Source: JAVXTH01 sp036641395
Lineage (GTDB): Bacteria; Bacillota_I; Bacilli_A; Erysipelotrichales; Erysipelotrichaceae
NCBI GenBank assembly: GCA_036641395.1
Contig: JAVWEY010000004.1
Coordinates: 1-64,000 of the forward strand
DNA length: 64,000 nt
Direction: 5' to 3'
Shown: in pieces, positions 23,936 to 33,289 of the stretch
Layout of the letters: every line of letters begins with the position of its first letter
Position numbering within the stretch: the first letter of the stretch is position 1
The notes under the pieces: model-generated
What the model was told of the DNA's origin: nothing
The model's input: the letters and a program-made list of their open reading frames with translations, nothing else
Database searches by the model: none
Translations under genes and position numbers: made by a program

Positions 23936-24592
23936 TTAAATTGAAGATAAGGATGGTACAAAAAGCGTTGTCAAATTATCGACTGGAAAATCATGATCAA
24001 TTTCAAATAATGGCATCCATCTCATTAATTCATCACTACTTCCTGCTGCTCGAACAATACATACTTGATATTCATCTGGATATACTTCCATTAAATCTAA
24101 TTTCACATTTGATGCAGACAGTTGATCATATACTTGGGGAATGATTAAGTTTATTTCATCACTTAATAAATTTGTTTTAATCGCTTGGGCATCCATTACA
24201 AGTAATCCATCAATTGGATCTATTTTTAATGATGCAAACATTGCATCAAAGAAACTCTGTCCACCAACAACTTCAACATTTTCATCTTTCATTAGTATTT
24301 TTACGGTATATTCTGCAACGCATGGATGACCTGGAACTGCATAAATAATATCTCTATCTTTTGCCTTCGTTTGTAGCGTCTTAATAATTTCTTGATATAC
24401 TTCCTCAAATGTATCATATTGCTCATAGATAGCATCAAAACTTGTATAAGCAATCTGATTCTCATTAAAGTAATTCATCATTGGATGATGATCTGTTCTT
24501 AAATATATTTCATTATCTTCTTTTAATAACTCGCCAACTCCGATTGGTAATTGACTAATATCTCCGGCTCCTAAGCCTACAATTTTTAACAT
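23936..24592 (-). CDS. tetrapyrrole-methylase-like protein (YabN N-terminal domain, no MazG domain)
   Basis: 218 aa. It begins KIVGLGAGDISQLPIGV and contains IIYAVPGHPCVAEYTVKIL and GGQSFFDAMFASLKIDPIDG, matching the SAM-methylase-like N-terminal half of YabN. In B. subtilis and most relatives a MazG pyrophosphatase follows in the same chain; here the frame stops at FVPSLSSI, just where the linker would begin, and the 60 bp downstream hold only the next promoter. Its substrate is unknown. No terminator separates it from the dual-HTH regulator gene, so read-through is possible. Confidence 0.82.
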   Translation of the reverse strand: MLKIVGLGAGDISQLPIGVGELLKEDNEIYLRTDHHPMMNYFNENQIAYTSFDAIYEQYDTFEEVYQEIIKTLQTKAKDRDIIYAVPGHPCVAEYTVKILMKDENVEVVGGQSFFDAMFASLKIDPIDGLLVMDAQAIKTNLLSDEINLIIPQVYDQLSASNVKLDLMEVYPDEYQVCIVRAAGSSDELMRWMPLFEIDHDFPVDNLTTLFVPSLSSI

Positions 24593-24720
24593 AGCATCCT
24601 CTTTCGACCTTCTGTCTATAATACTATCATAATATATATTATATACAATCTTTCATGCGAATTAGTATAAAAACGAAATTGCTTATGATACAATATCTTT
24701 AATAAAAGTGAGGATAATTT

Positions 24721-26091
24721 ATGGAAATCAAATCAATTGTGAAACAACAAAGATTATACTTTAATGCTCAAAATACAAAGAGTTATGAATTTAGAATAAA
24801 ACAATTAGCAATTCTTAAGAACTGTATTATTAAGAATGAAAAGCTTATTATGAAAGCTTTAAAAGATGATTTAAATAAATCCGCAACTGAGAGTTATATG
24901 AGTGAAATTGGAATGATTTTATCTGAGATTACTTATACTCAAAAGCATTTAAAAGGATGGATGAAAAAGCATTATGTAACAACACCACTCGCCCAGTTTT
25001 GTGCTACGAGTTATGAACAATATGAGCCATTTGGAATTGTTTTAATTATGTCACCTTGGAATTATCCCTTTATGTTAAGTATGTCGCCTTTAATTGGTGC
25101 GATTGCAGCTGGTAATTGTGCACTTGTAAAGCCTAGTGCTTATGCACATGCAACATCTAGTGTAATAGCAAGTCTTATTGCTCAATCCTTTAAAGAAGAA
25201 TATATCGCTTGTATACAAGGTGGAAGAGATGCAAATAAGCAATTACTAGAAGAGCGATTTGATTATATCTTCTTCACAGGAGGCGTTAGTGTTGGACGCT
25301 TAGTCATGGAAAAAGCGAGTGTCTATTTAACCCCTATCACCTTAGAATTAGGTGGTAAAAGCCCTTGTATCGTTGATCGAAATGCAAATATTAAACTTGC
25401 TGCAAAAAGAATTGCTTTTGGTAAGTATTTAAATGCAGGTCAAACCTGTGTTGCTCCTGATTATGTATTTGTTCATGAAGATGTTAAAGAAGAATTAATC
25501 CGTTATTTAAAAGAATACATTCAATTGTTTTTTAAAGATGATATTTTAAATAATCATGAATATCCAAAGATTATTAATCAAAAACATTTTGATCGTTTAA
25601 TTCAACTACTTCATAATAAAAAGATTATCATTGGCGGTAGCTATGATCGTGAAAAATTAGTAATCACGCCAACGGTATTAAATGATGTAAGATTAGGTGA
25701 TGATATTATGCAAGAAGAAATCTTTGGTCCAATTCTTCCATTAATCTCATATCAAAACATAAGTGAAGTTATCACTTATATAAATTCAAAAGAAAAACCA
25801 CTTTCCTTGTATTTATTCACTAACGATAAAGCCTGTGAAAAGATTGTATTAAATCAATGTAGTTTTGGAGGAGGTTGTGTAAATGATACGATTATTCATT
25901 TAGCAAGTAATAAACTAAGTTTTGGAGGTGTTGGTCAAAGTGGTATGGGTAGTTATCATGGTAAACGTAGTTTTACCACTTTCTCTCATCAATACAGTAT
26001 TGTAAAGAAAGCAAATTGGATTGATCTTCCCTTCCGTTATCAACCTTACACTAAATTTAAAGATAAAATGATTCGTCGTTTCTTAAAATAA
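24721..26091 (+). CDS. aldehyde dehydrogenase (class 3-like, NAD(P)-dependent)
   Basis: 456 aa, shorter than the 480-500 aa of the soluble classical family and typical of class 3/YwdH-type enzymes that oxidise medium-chain or aromatic aldehydes. Motifs are SPWNYPFMLS (cofactor site), FFTGGVSVGR, the catalytic Glu in LELGGKSPC, and the nucleophile Cys in NAGQTCVAPDY. The C-terminus has a basic-hydrophobic end (FKDKMIRRFLK) that may touch the membrane. RBS is weak (GTGAGGAT). It is transcribed with nudF, ten bases downstream. Confidence 0.9.
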   Translation: MEIKSIVKQQRLYFNAQNTKSYEFRIKQLAILKNCIIKNEKLIMKALKDDLNKSATESYMSEIGMILSEITYTQKHLKGWMKKHYVTTPLAQFCATSYEQYEPFGIVLIMSPWNYPFMLSMSPLIGAIAAGNCALVKPSAYAHATSSVIASLIAQSFKEEYIACIQGGRDANKQLLEERFDYIFFTGGVSVGRLVMEKASVYLTPITLELGGKSPCIVDRNANIKLAAKRIAFGKYLNAGQTCVAPDYVFVHEDVKEELIRYLKEYIQLFFKDDILNNHEYPKIINQKHFDRLIQLLHNKKIIIGGSYDREKLVITPTVLNDVRLGDDIMQEEIFGPILPLISYQNISEVITYINSKEKPLSLYLFTNDKACEKIVLNQCSFGGGCVNDTIIHLASNKLSFGGVGQSGMGSYHGKRSFTTFSHQYSIVKKANWIDLPFRYQPYTKFKDKMIRRFLK

Positions 26092-26101
26092 GGAGGAAGC
26101 A

Positions 26102-26623
26102 ATGGAAACTAAAATTAAAAGTGAATTAAAGTTTAATGGTCGAATCATCCAAGTTTACCAAGATGAAGTTGAAGTAAATCATAAACATGCTTTGCGAGAT
26201 GTTGTAATACATCCTGGAGGTGCAGCAATCCTAGTTGTGAAGGATGAAAAATTATTATTAGTGAAACAATATCGTTACGTAATTGGAAAAGAGATATACG
26301 AGATACCAGCAGGTAAATTAGATGCCGGAGAGTTACCTATAATATGTGCAATGCGTGAATTAGAAGAAGAAACAGGCTATACTTGTGAGTCTTTAAATCA
26401 AATTGCGAAACTATATTCATCGCCTGGAATTTTTAATGAACAAATTACCATTTTTGAGGCAATTAATCTTCATAAAGTTGATAACCCACTAGCAATGGAT
26501 GAAGATGAAGATATTAGTTTACATTGGTTTAGCATCGATGAAATTAAAAAGATGATAACTAATCATGAAATAAACGATGCTAAAACATTATGTGCGATTC
26601 AATATTATTTACTAAAAGAGTGA
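26102..26623 (+). CDS. nudF: ADP-ribose pyrophosphatase (Nudix hydrolase)
   Basis: 173 aa. It hydrolyses ADP-ribose to AMP and ribose 5-phosphate. The Nudix box is complete: G-KLDAG-E, then REL-EEET-G (GKLDAGELPIICAMRELEEE). The preceding QYRYVIGKEIYEIPAG segment is the NudF/YqkG signature. RBS AAGGAGG, ten bases after the aldehyde dehydrogenase gene; both are plus strand, so they form an operon. The stop codon is inside a shared terminator. Confidence 0.92.
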   Translation: METKIKSELKFNGRIIQVYQDEVEVNHKHALRDVVIHPGGAAILVVKDEKLLLVKQYRYVIGKEIYEIPAGKLDAGELPIICAMRELEEETGYTCESLNQIAKLYSSPGIFNEQITIFEAINLHKVDNPLAMDEDEDISLHWFSIDEIKKMITNHEINDAKTLCAIQYYLLKE

Positions 26624-26639
26624 TTCTCATCACTCTTTT
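26614..26639. terminator. bidirectional terminator shared by nudF and the MutS-like gene
   Basis: A perfect 10-bp stem, AAAAGAGTGA (26614-26623) with TCACTCTTTT (26630-26639), has a 6-nt loop. A and T runs serve both directions. The stem contains the stop codons of both converging genes. Confidence 0.85.
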
Positions 26640-28416
26640 ATAAGATGCCTGCCATTTTCATCAATTGTAACGCATTGGTTGTAAGACATCTACCTTCTTT
26701 AATTTTATAGTCAAAATGGATTTCATCACTTTCATAGTATTCATTAAAATGATAATTAACAATATCCATATCTTTTTCTTTATCTAATCCACATAATTCA
26801 AAATCATGGGTTGTTACAAAACTTAGAATCCATGGTTTTTGTAGTCGATGTATTGCTTCTTTAGCACCAATAATTCGATCAGCGCTATTTGTTCCTTTGA
26901 ATATTTCATCAATAAGAACTAACATCTTTTGTTGTTTGCTGCTCGCTTCCATGATTCCCTTAATTCGCAATATCTCTCCATAGAAGGTCGATATACCATG
27001 TTCTACATCATCAACAATTCGCATTGATGTAAATACACTAAGTGGTGTTAAAGTAAAGTGTGTAGCACATACTGGTGATCCTGCAAGAGCAAGTGCCATA
27101 TTAACACCAATCGAACGCATAAAGGTTGTCTTACCACTCATATTTGAACCAGTAATAATACATGTTGATTGATCACATGAATAATTATTATCGATACATA
27201 ATGATTCTTTGATTAACGGATGTCGTAACCCTTCCATCTTTAATAATGGTTTTTCTTGTTCCACAAAGGTTGGAAAACATGTTACTTCTTTTGAAAAAGC
27301 AATATTACTCAAAGATAAATATACTTCCATATTCGCAATCTCTTCAACCCAAGTTCTAACTTGTTTCCCATATTCGTTACACCAAGTATTAAAATATCGA
27401 GTTAAATGAGTATCAACCATAAACAAACCACTAAAAACGAAATAAGTAATTGGGCTTAATCTTACATTCACAAAACCGATGAAGGTATTTAATTTATGAA
27501 TCCCAATCGTACCTTGTTTTAAACAATTTGATATAGCTTTTAATTCTTCACTTTTAAAAGATTCTTGTTGGATTAATTGAAATATTTCTTCATAGCCCTG
27601 TAACGATTGACTTAATAAAAAGATTGATGATAAACTATCATCACTGTTATTCTTATATAGAAAACTAAATAATAATTGGAGAATAAAGAACATCCAAATA
27701 TAGATAGAATTTAAATTAAAGAACATTACTAAGATAAATATAATTAACATAATAATTGGGAAAACAATTGAAGTAAAACGATATAAAAGTGATATATCAC
27801 TTTTATATGTTTCTAAATTATTTAATAATTGATTCATTTTTTCTTCATTGATTCCTTTTTGTCTTCTCATTTTAAATAAATATACTTGTAATTGGATGGA
27901 AAAAGGCTCTTTTTCAATGCATTCTTTGATCGCATTTTGTTTTTTATTGAGTTGTTTCACATCTAAATCACCAACCGTTATCGCTTCATATAATTTACGT
28001 TTACCAATCGGAGTTGTGGCACAGGATACATATTGATACAAAGAAGCCTTATGAATTAAATCTAAGTCTTCGCTTTTAGAATCTAATTCAAACTCATTTC
28101 CCATCTCTTTAAACGTATTCCAAGTTTGATTCCAACGCATCTTAAAACTCAATAGAACTTCTTGATAACATTCTTCATAAAGTTGTTGATTCTTTATCTT
28201 TTGATGTTTAATATATAAAATAATAAAGATGATACATGCGATAAGTGAAGTTAAATAGCCAAATCCAATTTTTTTATCATAACCTAAGAAAATCCCAAAT
28301 AGAATCCCAACAAAAACAACCAAACGTAATATCGCATATAAGGTAGATTGTTGATGCACCTTTGTTTGCTTTGTAAGTGATATTGCTTGTTCTTTTTTTA
28401 TTGTTTCAAGATTCAT
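26638..28416 (-). CDS. membrane-anchored MutS-like ATPase
   Basis: About 592 aa. Two membrane helices near the N-terminus (about 30-66), another pair near 213-255, then a MutS core/lever region and a C-terminal MutS domain V ATPase: Walker A TGSNMSGKTTFMRS, Walker B LVLIDEIFKGTNSADR and the conserved His in VTTHDFEL. It lacks the mismatch-binding domain I and the Smr nuclease of MutS2. Such membrane MutS-like proteins are widespread in Firmicutes without a defined role. The start is ATG 28416 after GGTGGA. Confidence 0.85.
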   Translation of the reverse strand: MNLETIKKEQAISLTKQTKVHQQSTLYAILRLVVFVGILFGIFLGYDKKIGFGYLTSLIACIIFIILYIKHQKIKNQQLYEECYQEVLLSFKMRWNQTWNTFKEMGNEFELDSKSEDLDLIHKASLYQYVSCATTPIGKRKLYEAITVGDLDVKQLNKKQNAIKECIEKEPFSIQLQVYLFKMRRQKGINEEKMNQLLNNLETYKSDISLLYRFTSIVFPIIMLIIFILVMFFNLNSIYIWMFFILQLLFSFLYKNNSDDSLSSIFLLSQSLQGYEEIFQLIQQESFKSEELKAISNCLKQGTIGIHKLNTFIGFVNVRLSPITYFVFSGLFMVDTHLTRYFNTWCNEYGKQVRTWVEEIANMEVYLSLSNIAFSKEVTCFPTFVEQEKPLLKMEGLRHPLIKESLCIDNNYSCDQSTCIITGSNMSGKTTFMRSIGVNMALALAGSPVCATHFTLTPLSVFTSMRIVDDVEHGISTFYGEILRIKGIMEASSKQQKMLVLIDEIFKGTNSADRIIGAKEAIHRLQKPWILSFVTTHDFELCGLDKEKDMDIVNYHFNEYYESDEIHFDYKIKEGRCLTTNALQLMKMAGIL

Positions 28417-28440
28417 AAAATCCACCGCCCTATGTGAGTA

Positions 28441-28469
28441 ATTATACTATAGATACTTTGATATTATAA
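28441..28469 (-). promoter_or_regulatory. candidate promoter of the MutS-like gene
   Basis: On the minus strand TTATAA (28464-28469), 17 bp, TATAAT (28441-28446). The -10 is perfect, the -35 weak. It overlaps the short gap after rocB. Confidence 0.5.
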
Positions 28470-28470
28470 G

Positions 28471-30078
28471 TTATTTTGATAGTTTTTTTACTAGTTCAAG
28501 TAATAAAAGTGGGGCTATGTGAAATGAATAATCTTCATCAATTCGCTCCGTATATTTATGAGGGTCTTTACCTAGTGGTCCAAAGTTCACAAACGGGATA
28601 TCTAGTTCTCTAATATCACTAAGTGGTACTTGATAATGCTTTCCCCATAAAGGAAAATTCAATGTTAAAGAATCAATATCAATTGTCTCTCTTAAAGATA
28701 AATAAGACATATCGGTTAAACCATTAAAACAATAATTAATTTCAAATGATTCATCATAAAGATAAGCTTCCTTACTCAATTCATTACAGGCTTGAATGAG
28801 TTCACTGCTTTCACTAATAAAGCCTGTATGAGGATAATAAGGTGGTGCAAATGCAAGGATTACTTTAGGATCACGATTAGGTGCAAAACGGTTACATTCT
28901 TGAATAATTTTAAGTGTCATATCTCGTAAATCGTTAGCCTCTAATTCATCACAGTACTTCTTCATATGGCTTACAAAACTATCTCCATGATATTGTTTAC
29001 AGTTATCATATAATTCTTGATAACTCAATACTTGAGGTATGAAGTGCGTACATGGAAAATCTTTATTCGTTAATTTCTTTGCTGCTTCATATTTTAATTG
29101 TCGATCCTTTAAAACTTCTTCAAAAGCATTATTCGCAAGTTCACGAATCTGCTTTAATATTTCATTTGGAGTTTTACAAATCGTCATTAAATTAAAATAA
29201 CACCAAGCATCATATGGAGTTTGAACACTGTATTCACCTTTTAAATCAGATAATCTAAGACACGTTGGAGCCGGTGTATCATACCCATTAGCACGGTCGA
29301 TAAAAGCTGGGGATAATTCCATCTTTTCAACAATTTTTCCACTTAATAAATTAGGATCCAATCCAAAATAAGGATCCCCTACATGCGTTTCTTTTCCCAC
29401 ACAATAAAATAATGGCATAATCTTCCCTGCAGCACCAACAAACATCCGTTTTCCATTCTCTAGTTTCTCAAAAGAAATATCTGGTTCGCCAACAATACAA
29501 GAAGTTATCTTTATATCATGTTCCTTTTGAAACGCACAAAGCGTATGTGCTGCCGCACACATTCCTTCACTATTTCGCTCTTCATCTGGTACAGAAACAA
29601 GCAGAAGATTCGCATTTTGTTGATTTTCGTGTTCATCAAAATAATGGAGTAATTCAATATCAACACTGATACCCCATTTCATATCACAAACACCACGACC
29701 AAATAGATAATGATTATTTAAATCCTTTTCTACTTCTTCATCTAATTTGATTTTACCTTTTTTTAAAAAAGCCGTATATGCAATTGGATCAAACGCTAAG
29801 GATTGTGCCATTCCATATTCTTCTACATCAACTACATCAAAATGCGATAAAAGTAATATTGTTTTTTTCGTTACTTTTTTTGCCTTTTTTAAGGCAAAAA
29901 GATAACTTCCATTTTTAAGTTTATATTCAAATATAGTGTTTGGATTTTGTTTAAAATAATTAATTTTTAGTAATTCATTTTTAATTGCTTGTGGCATTAA
30001 TGTTTCTTCATAACTACCAGAAACACTTGCAACATGGCATAAATTCAATAAATGTTCTTTTATTCGATCACAATTCAT
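28471..30078 (-). CDS. rocB: M20-family peptidase, RocB type
   Basis: 535 aa, matching RocB, an M20 metallohydrolase-like protein of arginine/ornithine catabolism in Bacillus whose exact reaction is not established. Metal-site segments are LLSHFDVV, GRGVCDMKWG (bridging Asp) and SVPDEERNSEG (Glu-Glu). The C-terminal half carries FGPLGKDPHKYTERI. No other roc genes are in view, so a role in arginine use is not supported by context. It has a terminator-protected upstream gap and a spacing of 54 bp to the MutS-like gene. Confidence 0.85.
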   Translation of the reverse strand: MNCDRIKEHLLNLCHVASVSGSYEETLMPQAIKNELLKINYFKQNPNTIFEYKLKNGSYLFALKKAKKVTKKTILLLSHFDVVDVEEYGMAQSLAFDPIAYTAFLKKGKIKLDEEVEKDLNNHYLFGRGVCDMKWGISVDIELLHYFDEHENQQNANLLLVSVPDEERNSEGMCAAAHTLCAFQKEHDIKITSCIVGEPDISFEKLENGKRMFVGAAGKIMPLFYCVGKETHVGDPYFGLDPNLLSGKIVEKMELSPAFIDRANGYDTPAPTCLRLSDLKGEYSVQTPYDAWCYFNLMTICKTPNEILKQIRELANNAFEEVLKDRQLKYEAAKKLTNKDFPCTHFIPQVLSYQELYDNCKQYHGDSFVSHMKKYCDELEANDLRDMTLKIIQECNRFAPNRDPKVILAFAPPYYPHTGFISESSELIQACNELSKEAYLYDESFEINYCFNGLTDMSYLSLRETIDIDSLTLNFPLWGKHYQVPLSDIRELDIPFVNFGPLGKDPHKYTERIDEDYSFHIAPLLLLELVKKLSK

Positions 30079-30101
30079 GAAAATCTCCTTATTTTTTAAT
30101 A

Positions 30102-30130
30102 TGAAAAGAAACTGTCAAATGCGACAGTTT
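30102..30130 (-). terminator. terminator after the deacylase gene
   Basis: AAACTGTC (30109-30116) pairs with GACAGTTT (30123-30130) around a 6-nt loop, followed by TTCTTTT on the minus strand. It overlaps the stop codon. Confidence 0.75.
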
Positions 30131-30608
30131 ATGCTTTGGGAAGTGCTACATATAGTACTTCATTTTCAATTGTTTCATATACTCTCTTTAAGTCTTTACA
30201 CTTCATCACATAACTAGTTGTTGGTGTTCCTGCAGAACAAATAAAGGAATCGTGATTGAATATTTGTTCATCAACAATTATTTTTATATCTTTATCATAG
30301 CCAAAACTAGTCGCACAACCAACTTCATAGCCAGTGACATTCATTAAATCCTCAGATGATGATATAGATACCTTTTCCCCTAATAATTCTTTCATGAACT
30401 TACGATCAAAACGCATTCCTTCAATGCTAACCATAACATAATAACTTCCACTCTTACCTTTAAGAAATAGATTTTTGCTCTCGATGCCCTCTAAATTATA
30501 TTTTTCATCAACAAAGTGAGCACTTTCATAGTCAACAACTTCTTCATGTTCAAGATAGCGATATTCGATATCTAAGTCATCCATAATTTTTAATAAATTA
30601 TACCTCAT
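30129..30608 (-). CDS. YbaK/ProX-type aminoacyl-tRNA deacylase
   Basis: About 159 aa of the YbaK/prolyl-tRNA editing fold, closest to the ProX/PrdX group that clears mischarged tRNA. Visible features are KNLFLKGKSGSYYVMV (substrate pocket Lys and strand), LGEKVSISSSEDLM, GYEVGCATSFG and CSAGTPTTSYVMKCKDL. The start is ATG 30608 with GAGG nine bases upstream, two bases past the stop of the zinc-ribbon gene; the frame open to 30647 is within that gene. Specificity is not predictable. Confidence 0.8.
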   Translation of the reverse strand: MRYNLLKIMDDLDIEYRYLEHEEVVDYESAHFVDEKYNLEGIESKNLFLKGKSGSYYVMVSIEGMRFDRKFMKELLGEKVSISSSEDLMNVTGYEVGCATSFGYDKDIKIIVDEQIFNHDSFICSAGTPTTSYVMKCKDLKRVYETIENEVLYVALPKA

Positions 30609-30609
30609 A

Positions 30610-30813
30610 TCATTTAGCCTCAATTTTAAATAAATTTGGTTTTTCAACTCTGCTTCCTAAAATCATTCCACATTTATGACAGATTAAATGTTCAATTCGC
30701 GAATTACTGAATCCCATTTTATTCGCCGCCATACTTCCTTGTCCAATTTGCATTCCTAGTGACAATTCTTCACTCCCACAATAGGGACATTTCTTTATTG
30801 GCCATTCATTCAT
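30610..30813 (-). CDS. small zinc-ribbon protein, 67 aa
   Basis: Two cysteine pairs, CPYC (about 9-12) and CHKC (about 45-48), 32 residues apart, make one zinc ribbon. Between them is a Gly-rich LGMQIGQGSMAANKMG stretch. Such short ribbons occur in many Firmicutes with no known job. RBS GGAGGTATTATT. It is directly followed by and coupled to the deacylase gene. Confidence 0.75.
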   Translation of the reverse strand: MNEWPIKKCPYCGSEELSLGMQIGQGSMAANKMGFSNSRIEHLICHKCGMILGSRVEKPNLFKIEAK

Positions 30814-30887
30814 AATAATACCTCCATTTATAAGTACATTGTAAGCAAATATAAGTAAATAAGCAACCTTAAGATTGTTTATATATT

Positions 30888-31784
30888 TTAAGCAAATTCG
30901 TGAAGATACAAGTTTGAATTCTTAAAATAATCATTGATTTCATCTTCTTTGATTTGAATTAATTCACAAAAAGCTTTTGGATCATTAATTCGAATCATTG
31001 TATTATCTTTTAATGATTCTATTTTAGTTCCTAAAAAACTTAAATCCTGTGCTTTTGGTACATCGATATATAGTTTTTTATTTCCACTTACTATTTTAGA
31101 AACAAGTGCTTTCGCAATCGATTGATTTTTATAAATAAATTCATCTACTTCAATATAATCATTCTGTTCATAATAACTTAAATAACCAACACATTGATCT
31201 TTTTCATAACAACCAAATAAGTTTCCACCTTGAGCTTTAACTTCCTTTAAATAATCATTAAAATAAGCATTATCTCGATTATAATATCCATCATATGCTT
31301 CCATAAATTCATCATAACACTCTTTTAAATTACTTGAGTCGATTACTGCTTCAATCTTAAATATTTCATTAGGCATTAAATGTAAGACATGATAACGTTG
31401 ATTATAATAAGTCATTTTAAAGTTAAATGGTGTATATAACATAGGATTATACGCTTGAATAAGCGTAACCATTTCCTGGGTTTGCGCTAAATAAAGCGCT
31501 TTTTCGACAAGTGACTTCATATATCCTAAATGGCGAAAACAAGGATCAGTTGCAACCCACATAATCATTGATGTTGGAATTATATGTTGATGAAAAGATA
31601 TTTGATGAGGATTACGATACAAGGTTGCGATAATTTTCTTCTCTTTTCGAATCAGTAATGTATTCTCTGGTTGAAATTTATTTTCAAAGAAATAATCAGT
31701 ATAACCATGATCATCTTCCTTAAAAATACGTTTCCAAAAGTGATAGATTTCAAGGGTATCAAGTGATTTAGCAATTTCAATCAT
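30888..31784 (-). CDS. GNAT-family N-acetyltransferase
   Basis: 298 aa. The acetyl-CoA binding part reads WVATDPCFRHLGYMKSLVEKA (about 90-110), where RHLGYM is the pyrophosphate loop; this resembles the Eis-like acetyltransf_9 group, and the second half may be a second GNAT-like or sterol-carrier-like domain. The acceptor is unknown. Its ATG overlaps the stop of the DUF2156 gene by 4 bp, so the two products probably act in one process. Confidence 0.78.
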   Translation of the reverse strand: MIEIAKSLDTLEIYHFWKRIFKEDDHGYTDYFFENKFQPENTLLIRKEKKIIATLYRNPHQISFHQHIIPTSMIMWVATDPCFRHLGYMKSLVEKALYLAQTQEMVTLIQAYNPMLYTPFNFKMTYYNQRYHVLHLMPNEIFKIEAVIDSSNLKECYDEFMEAYDGYYNRDNAYFNDYLKEVKAQGGNLFGCYEKDQCVGYLSYYEQNDYIEVDEFIYKNQSIAKALVSKIVSGNKKLYIDVPKAQDLSFLGTKIESLKDNTMIRINDPKAFCELIQIKEDEINDYFKNSNLYLHEFA

Positions 31785-32689
31785 ACAATATGTTCACATT
31801 CACAAAGACGATATTTTTCAATCATAAAGATTGGGTGATACGCTTCTTTCGCACTGCGAATATTCTCTTTTCCCATATCATCTTCTCGATTAACATAAGT
31901 ACAATCAAGAAATTCTCTTGTTAAAAATTCCTTCACCATCGCTTGATAAATACCTCGAATCTCATCATCCCCTTTTTCAACATTAATCTGACACATATTA
32001 CTAGATAATAATGAACCAATCGTAAATGCTTTTATTTCACCATCAATACGAATAATACCACCCTTTTGTGGTAATAAATCCCAATTTCGCAACAAGCGTT
32101 TCACTCCAATTCGCTCTTGGTTTAGGAATTCATCTTCATTATCTTTCTTCCATTCATCTAAAAAAGCAATACATTCTAAAGCATTATTCGCATTCAATGA
32201 TTCATAAAGATAATGATTTTCATATAAGGTATAAAAAGCATTCAAATGATTTCGTTTCTTTTGTAACTTTTTACCTGAAAAAGTTCTTAATTTTTCACAC
32301 TCATAAACATAATCAAAACTATCACGAACACTGCATGCATGATAGTTTGGAAATACTTCGGTTGTAATATCCATTGCTTCTTTCGTAAAACAACTTAAAA
32401 TAAAAGGCATCTTATAAAAATCAAAGATACTCTTAGCTTTTAGAATAGCCTCTTTAAAATATTCTGGCTTACATAGTGGCATATATAAGAATAATTTCTT
32501 TTCATGAATTCCTAATAATAGTAAATAGTGTTCATTATAACATTTCCATAATGGATAAACATCCATCCATAGAATCATATTCACAATATTATGATTACTC
32601 TCTTCATAGCTAGCTAACTTTAGATATTTCATTACTAATGAAATATCATCGATTGTGAGAGTTTCAAAATCTTTATCCAGCGAGTTCAT
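31781..32689 (-). CDS. DUF2156 (phosphatidylglycerol lysyltransferase-like) protein
   Basis: 302 aa with the double-GNAT fold of DUF2156, related to the catalytic C-terminal domain of MprF. Segments are FDYVYECEKLRTFSGKKLQK followed by KRNHLNAF, and YVNREDDMGKENIRSAKEAYHP near the end. The membrane flippase part of MprF is absent, so it is a cytoplasmic transferase of unknown acceptor. It is coupled to the GNAT gene through an ATGA overlap. Confidence 0.82.
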   Translation of the reverse strand: MNSLDKDFETLTIDDISLVMKYLKLASYEESNHNIVNMILWMDVYPLWKCYNEHYLLLLGIHEKKLFLYMPLCKPEYFKEAILKAKSIFDFYKMPFILSCFTKEAMDITTEVFPNYHACSVRDSFDYVYECEKLRTFSGKKLQKKRNHLNAFYTLYENHYLYESLNANNALECIAFLDEWKKDNEDEFLNQERIGVKRLLRNWDLLPQKGGIIRIDGEIKAFTIGSLLSSNMCQINVEKGDDEIRGIYQAMVKEFLTREFLDCTYVNREDDMGKENIRSAKEAYHPIFMIEKYRLCECEHIV

Positions 32690-32755
32690 CTTTATACCCC
32701 TCTTCCTACAATATAAATTATAACTTATTTTAATTTATTTTAAAAGGCAAACACT

Positions 32756-33277
32756 TTATATATGGTAATGAAGGACTTCACAATTATTAATGATTTTATT
32801 TGTTTTAATTTTATTAAAATAATTTTGAAATGGTATACTAATTCCTCCATGAGCTACGATTAAAATCGTTTTACTACTAACGTTTGCTTTTAATTCATCT
32901 AAAAATTCATTAATTCTCTTTTCCACATCAAGAAATGATTCACCATTATTTGGCTTATAATTAACTAGAGGATCCCACATTGTTTTTACTCTAGAAAGTT
33001 CAATTGAATTACCTTCTAAATCACCAAAATTACGTTCACGTAACCGCTCATCGACGATAATTTCCTTATGATGTGTTTCATTAATAATACTAGCCGTTTC
33101 ATAGGCACGTGATAGCGGTGAGGCAATAACAAAGTCAAAGTTAATGTCATGTAAGAGTTTTTGTGCTTCCCTTGCCTGTGATCTTCCAATATCGTTTAAA
33201 GGAATGTCAGTATCACCCTGTATTTTGCCTTCTACATTCCAATCAGTTAGTCCATGTCTTACATAATATAGTTTCAT
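32756..33277 (-). CDS. histidine phosphatase family protein
   Basis: 173 aa, phosphoglycerate-mutase-like fold. The catalytic RHG is in YYVRHGLTDWN, followed by IQGDTDIPLNDIGRSQA; the acid residue is in RERNFGDLEG and the second His in IVAHGG. The substrate is unknown; gene position directly after the FGGY kinase (13 bp) suggests a phosphosugar or a role tied to that operon. Confidence 0.88.
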   Translation of the reverse strand: MKLYYVRHGLTDWNVEGKIQGDTDIPLNDIGRSQAREAQKLLHDINFDFVIASPLSRAYETASIINETHHKEIIVDERLRERNFGDLEGNSIELSRVKTMWDPLVNYKPNNGESFLDVEKRINEFLDELKANVSSKTILIVAHGGISIPFQNYFNKIKTNKIINNCEVLHYHI

Positions 33278-33289
33278 TGTTTACCTCTT

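Noticed and set aside
28471..30078. Reading rocB as evidence for an arginine catabolic operon
   Set aside because: No rocA, rocD, rocF, arc or transporter gene is nearby.
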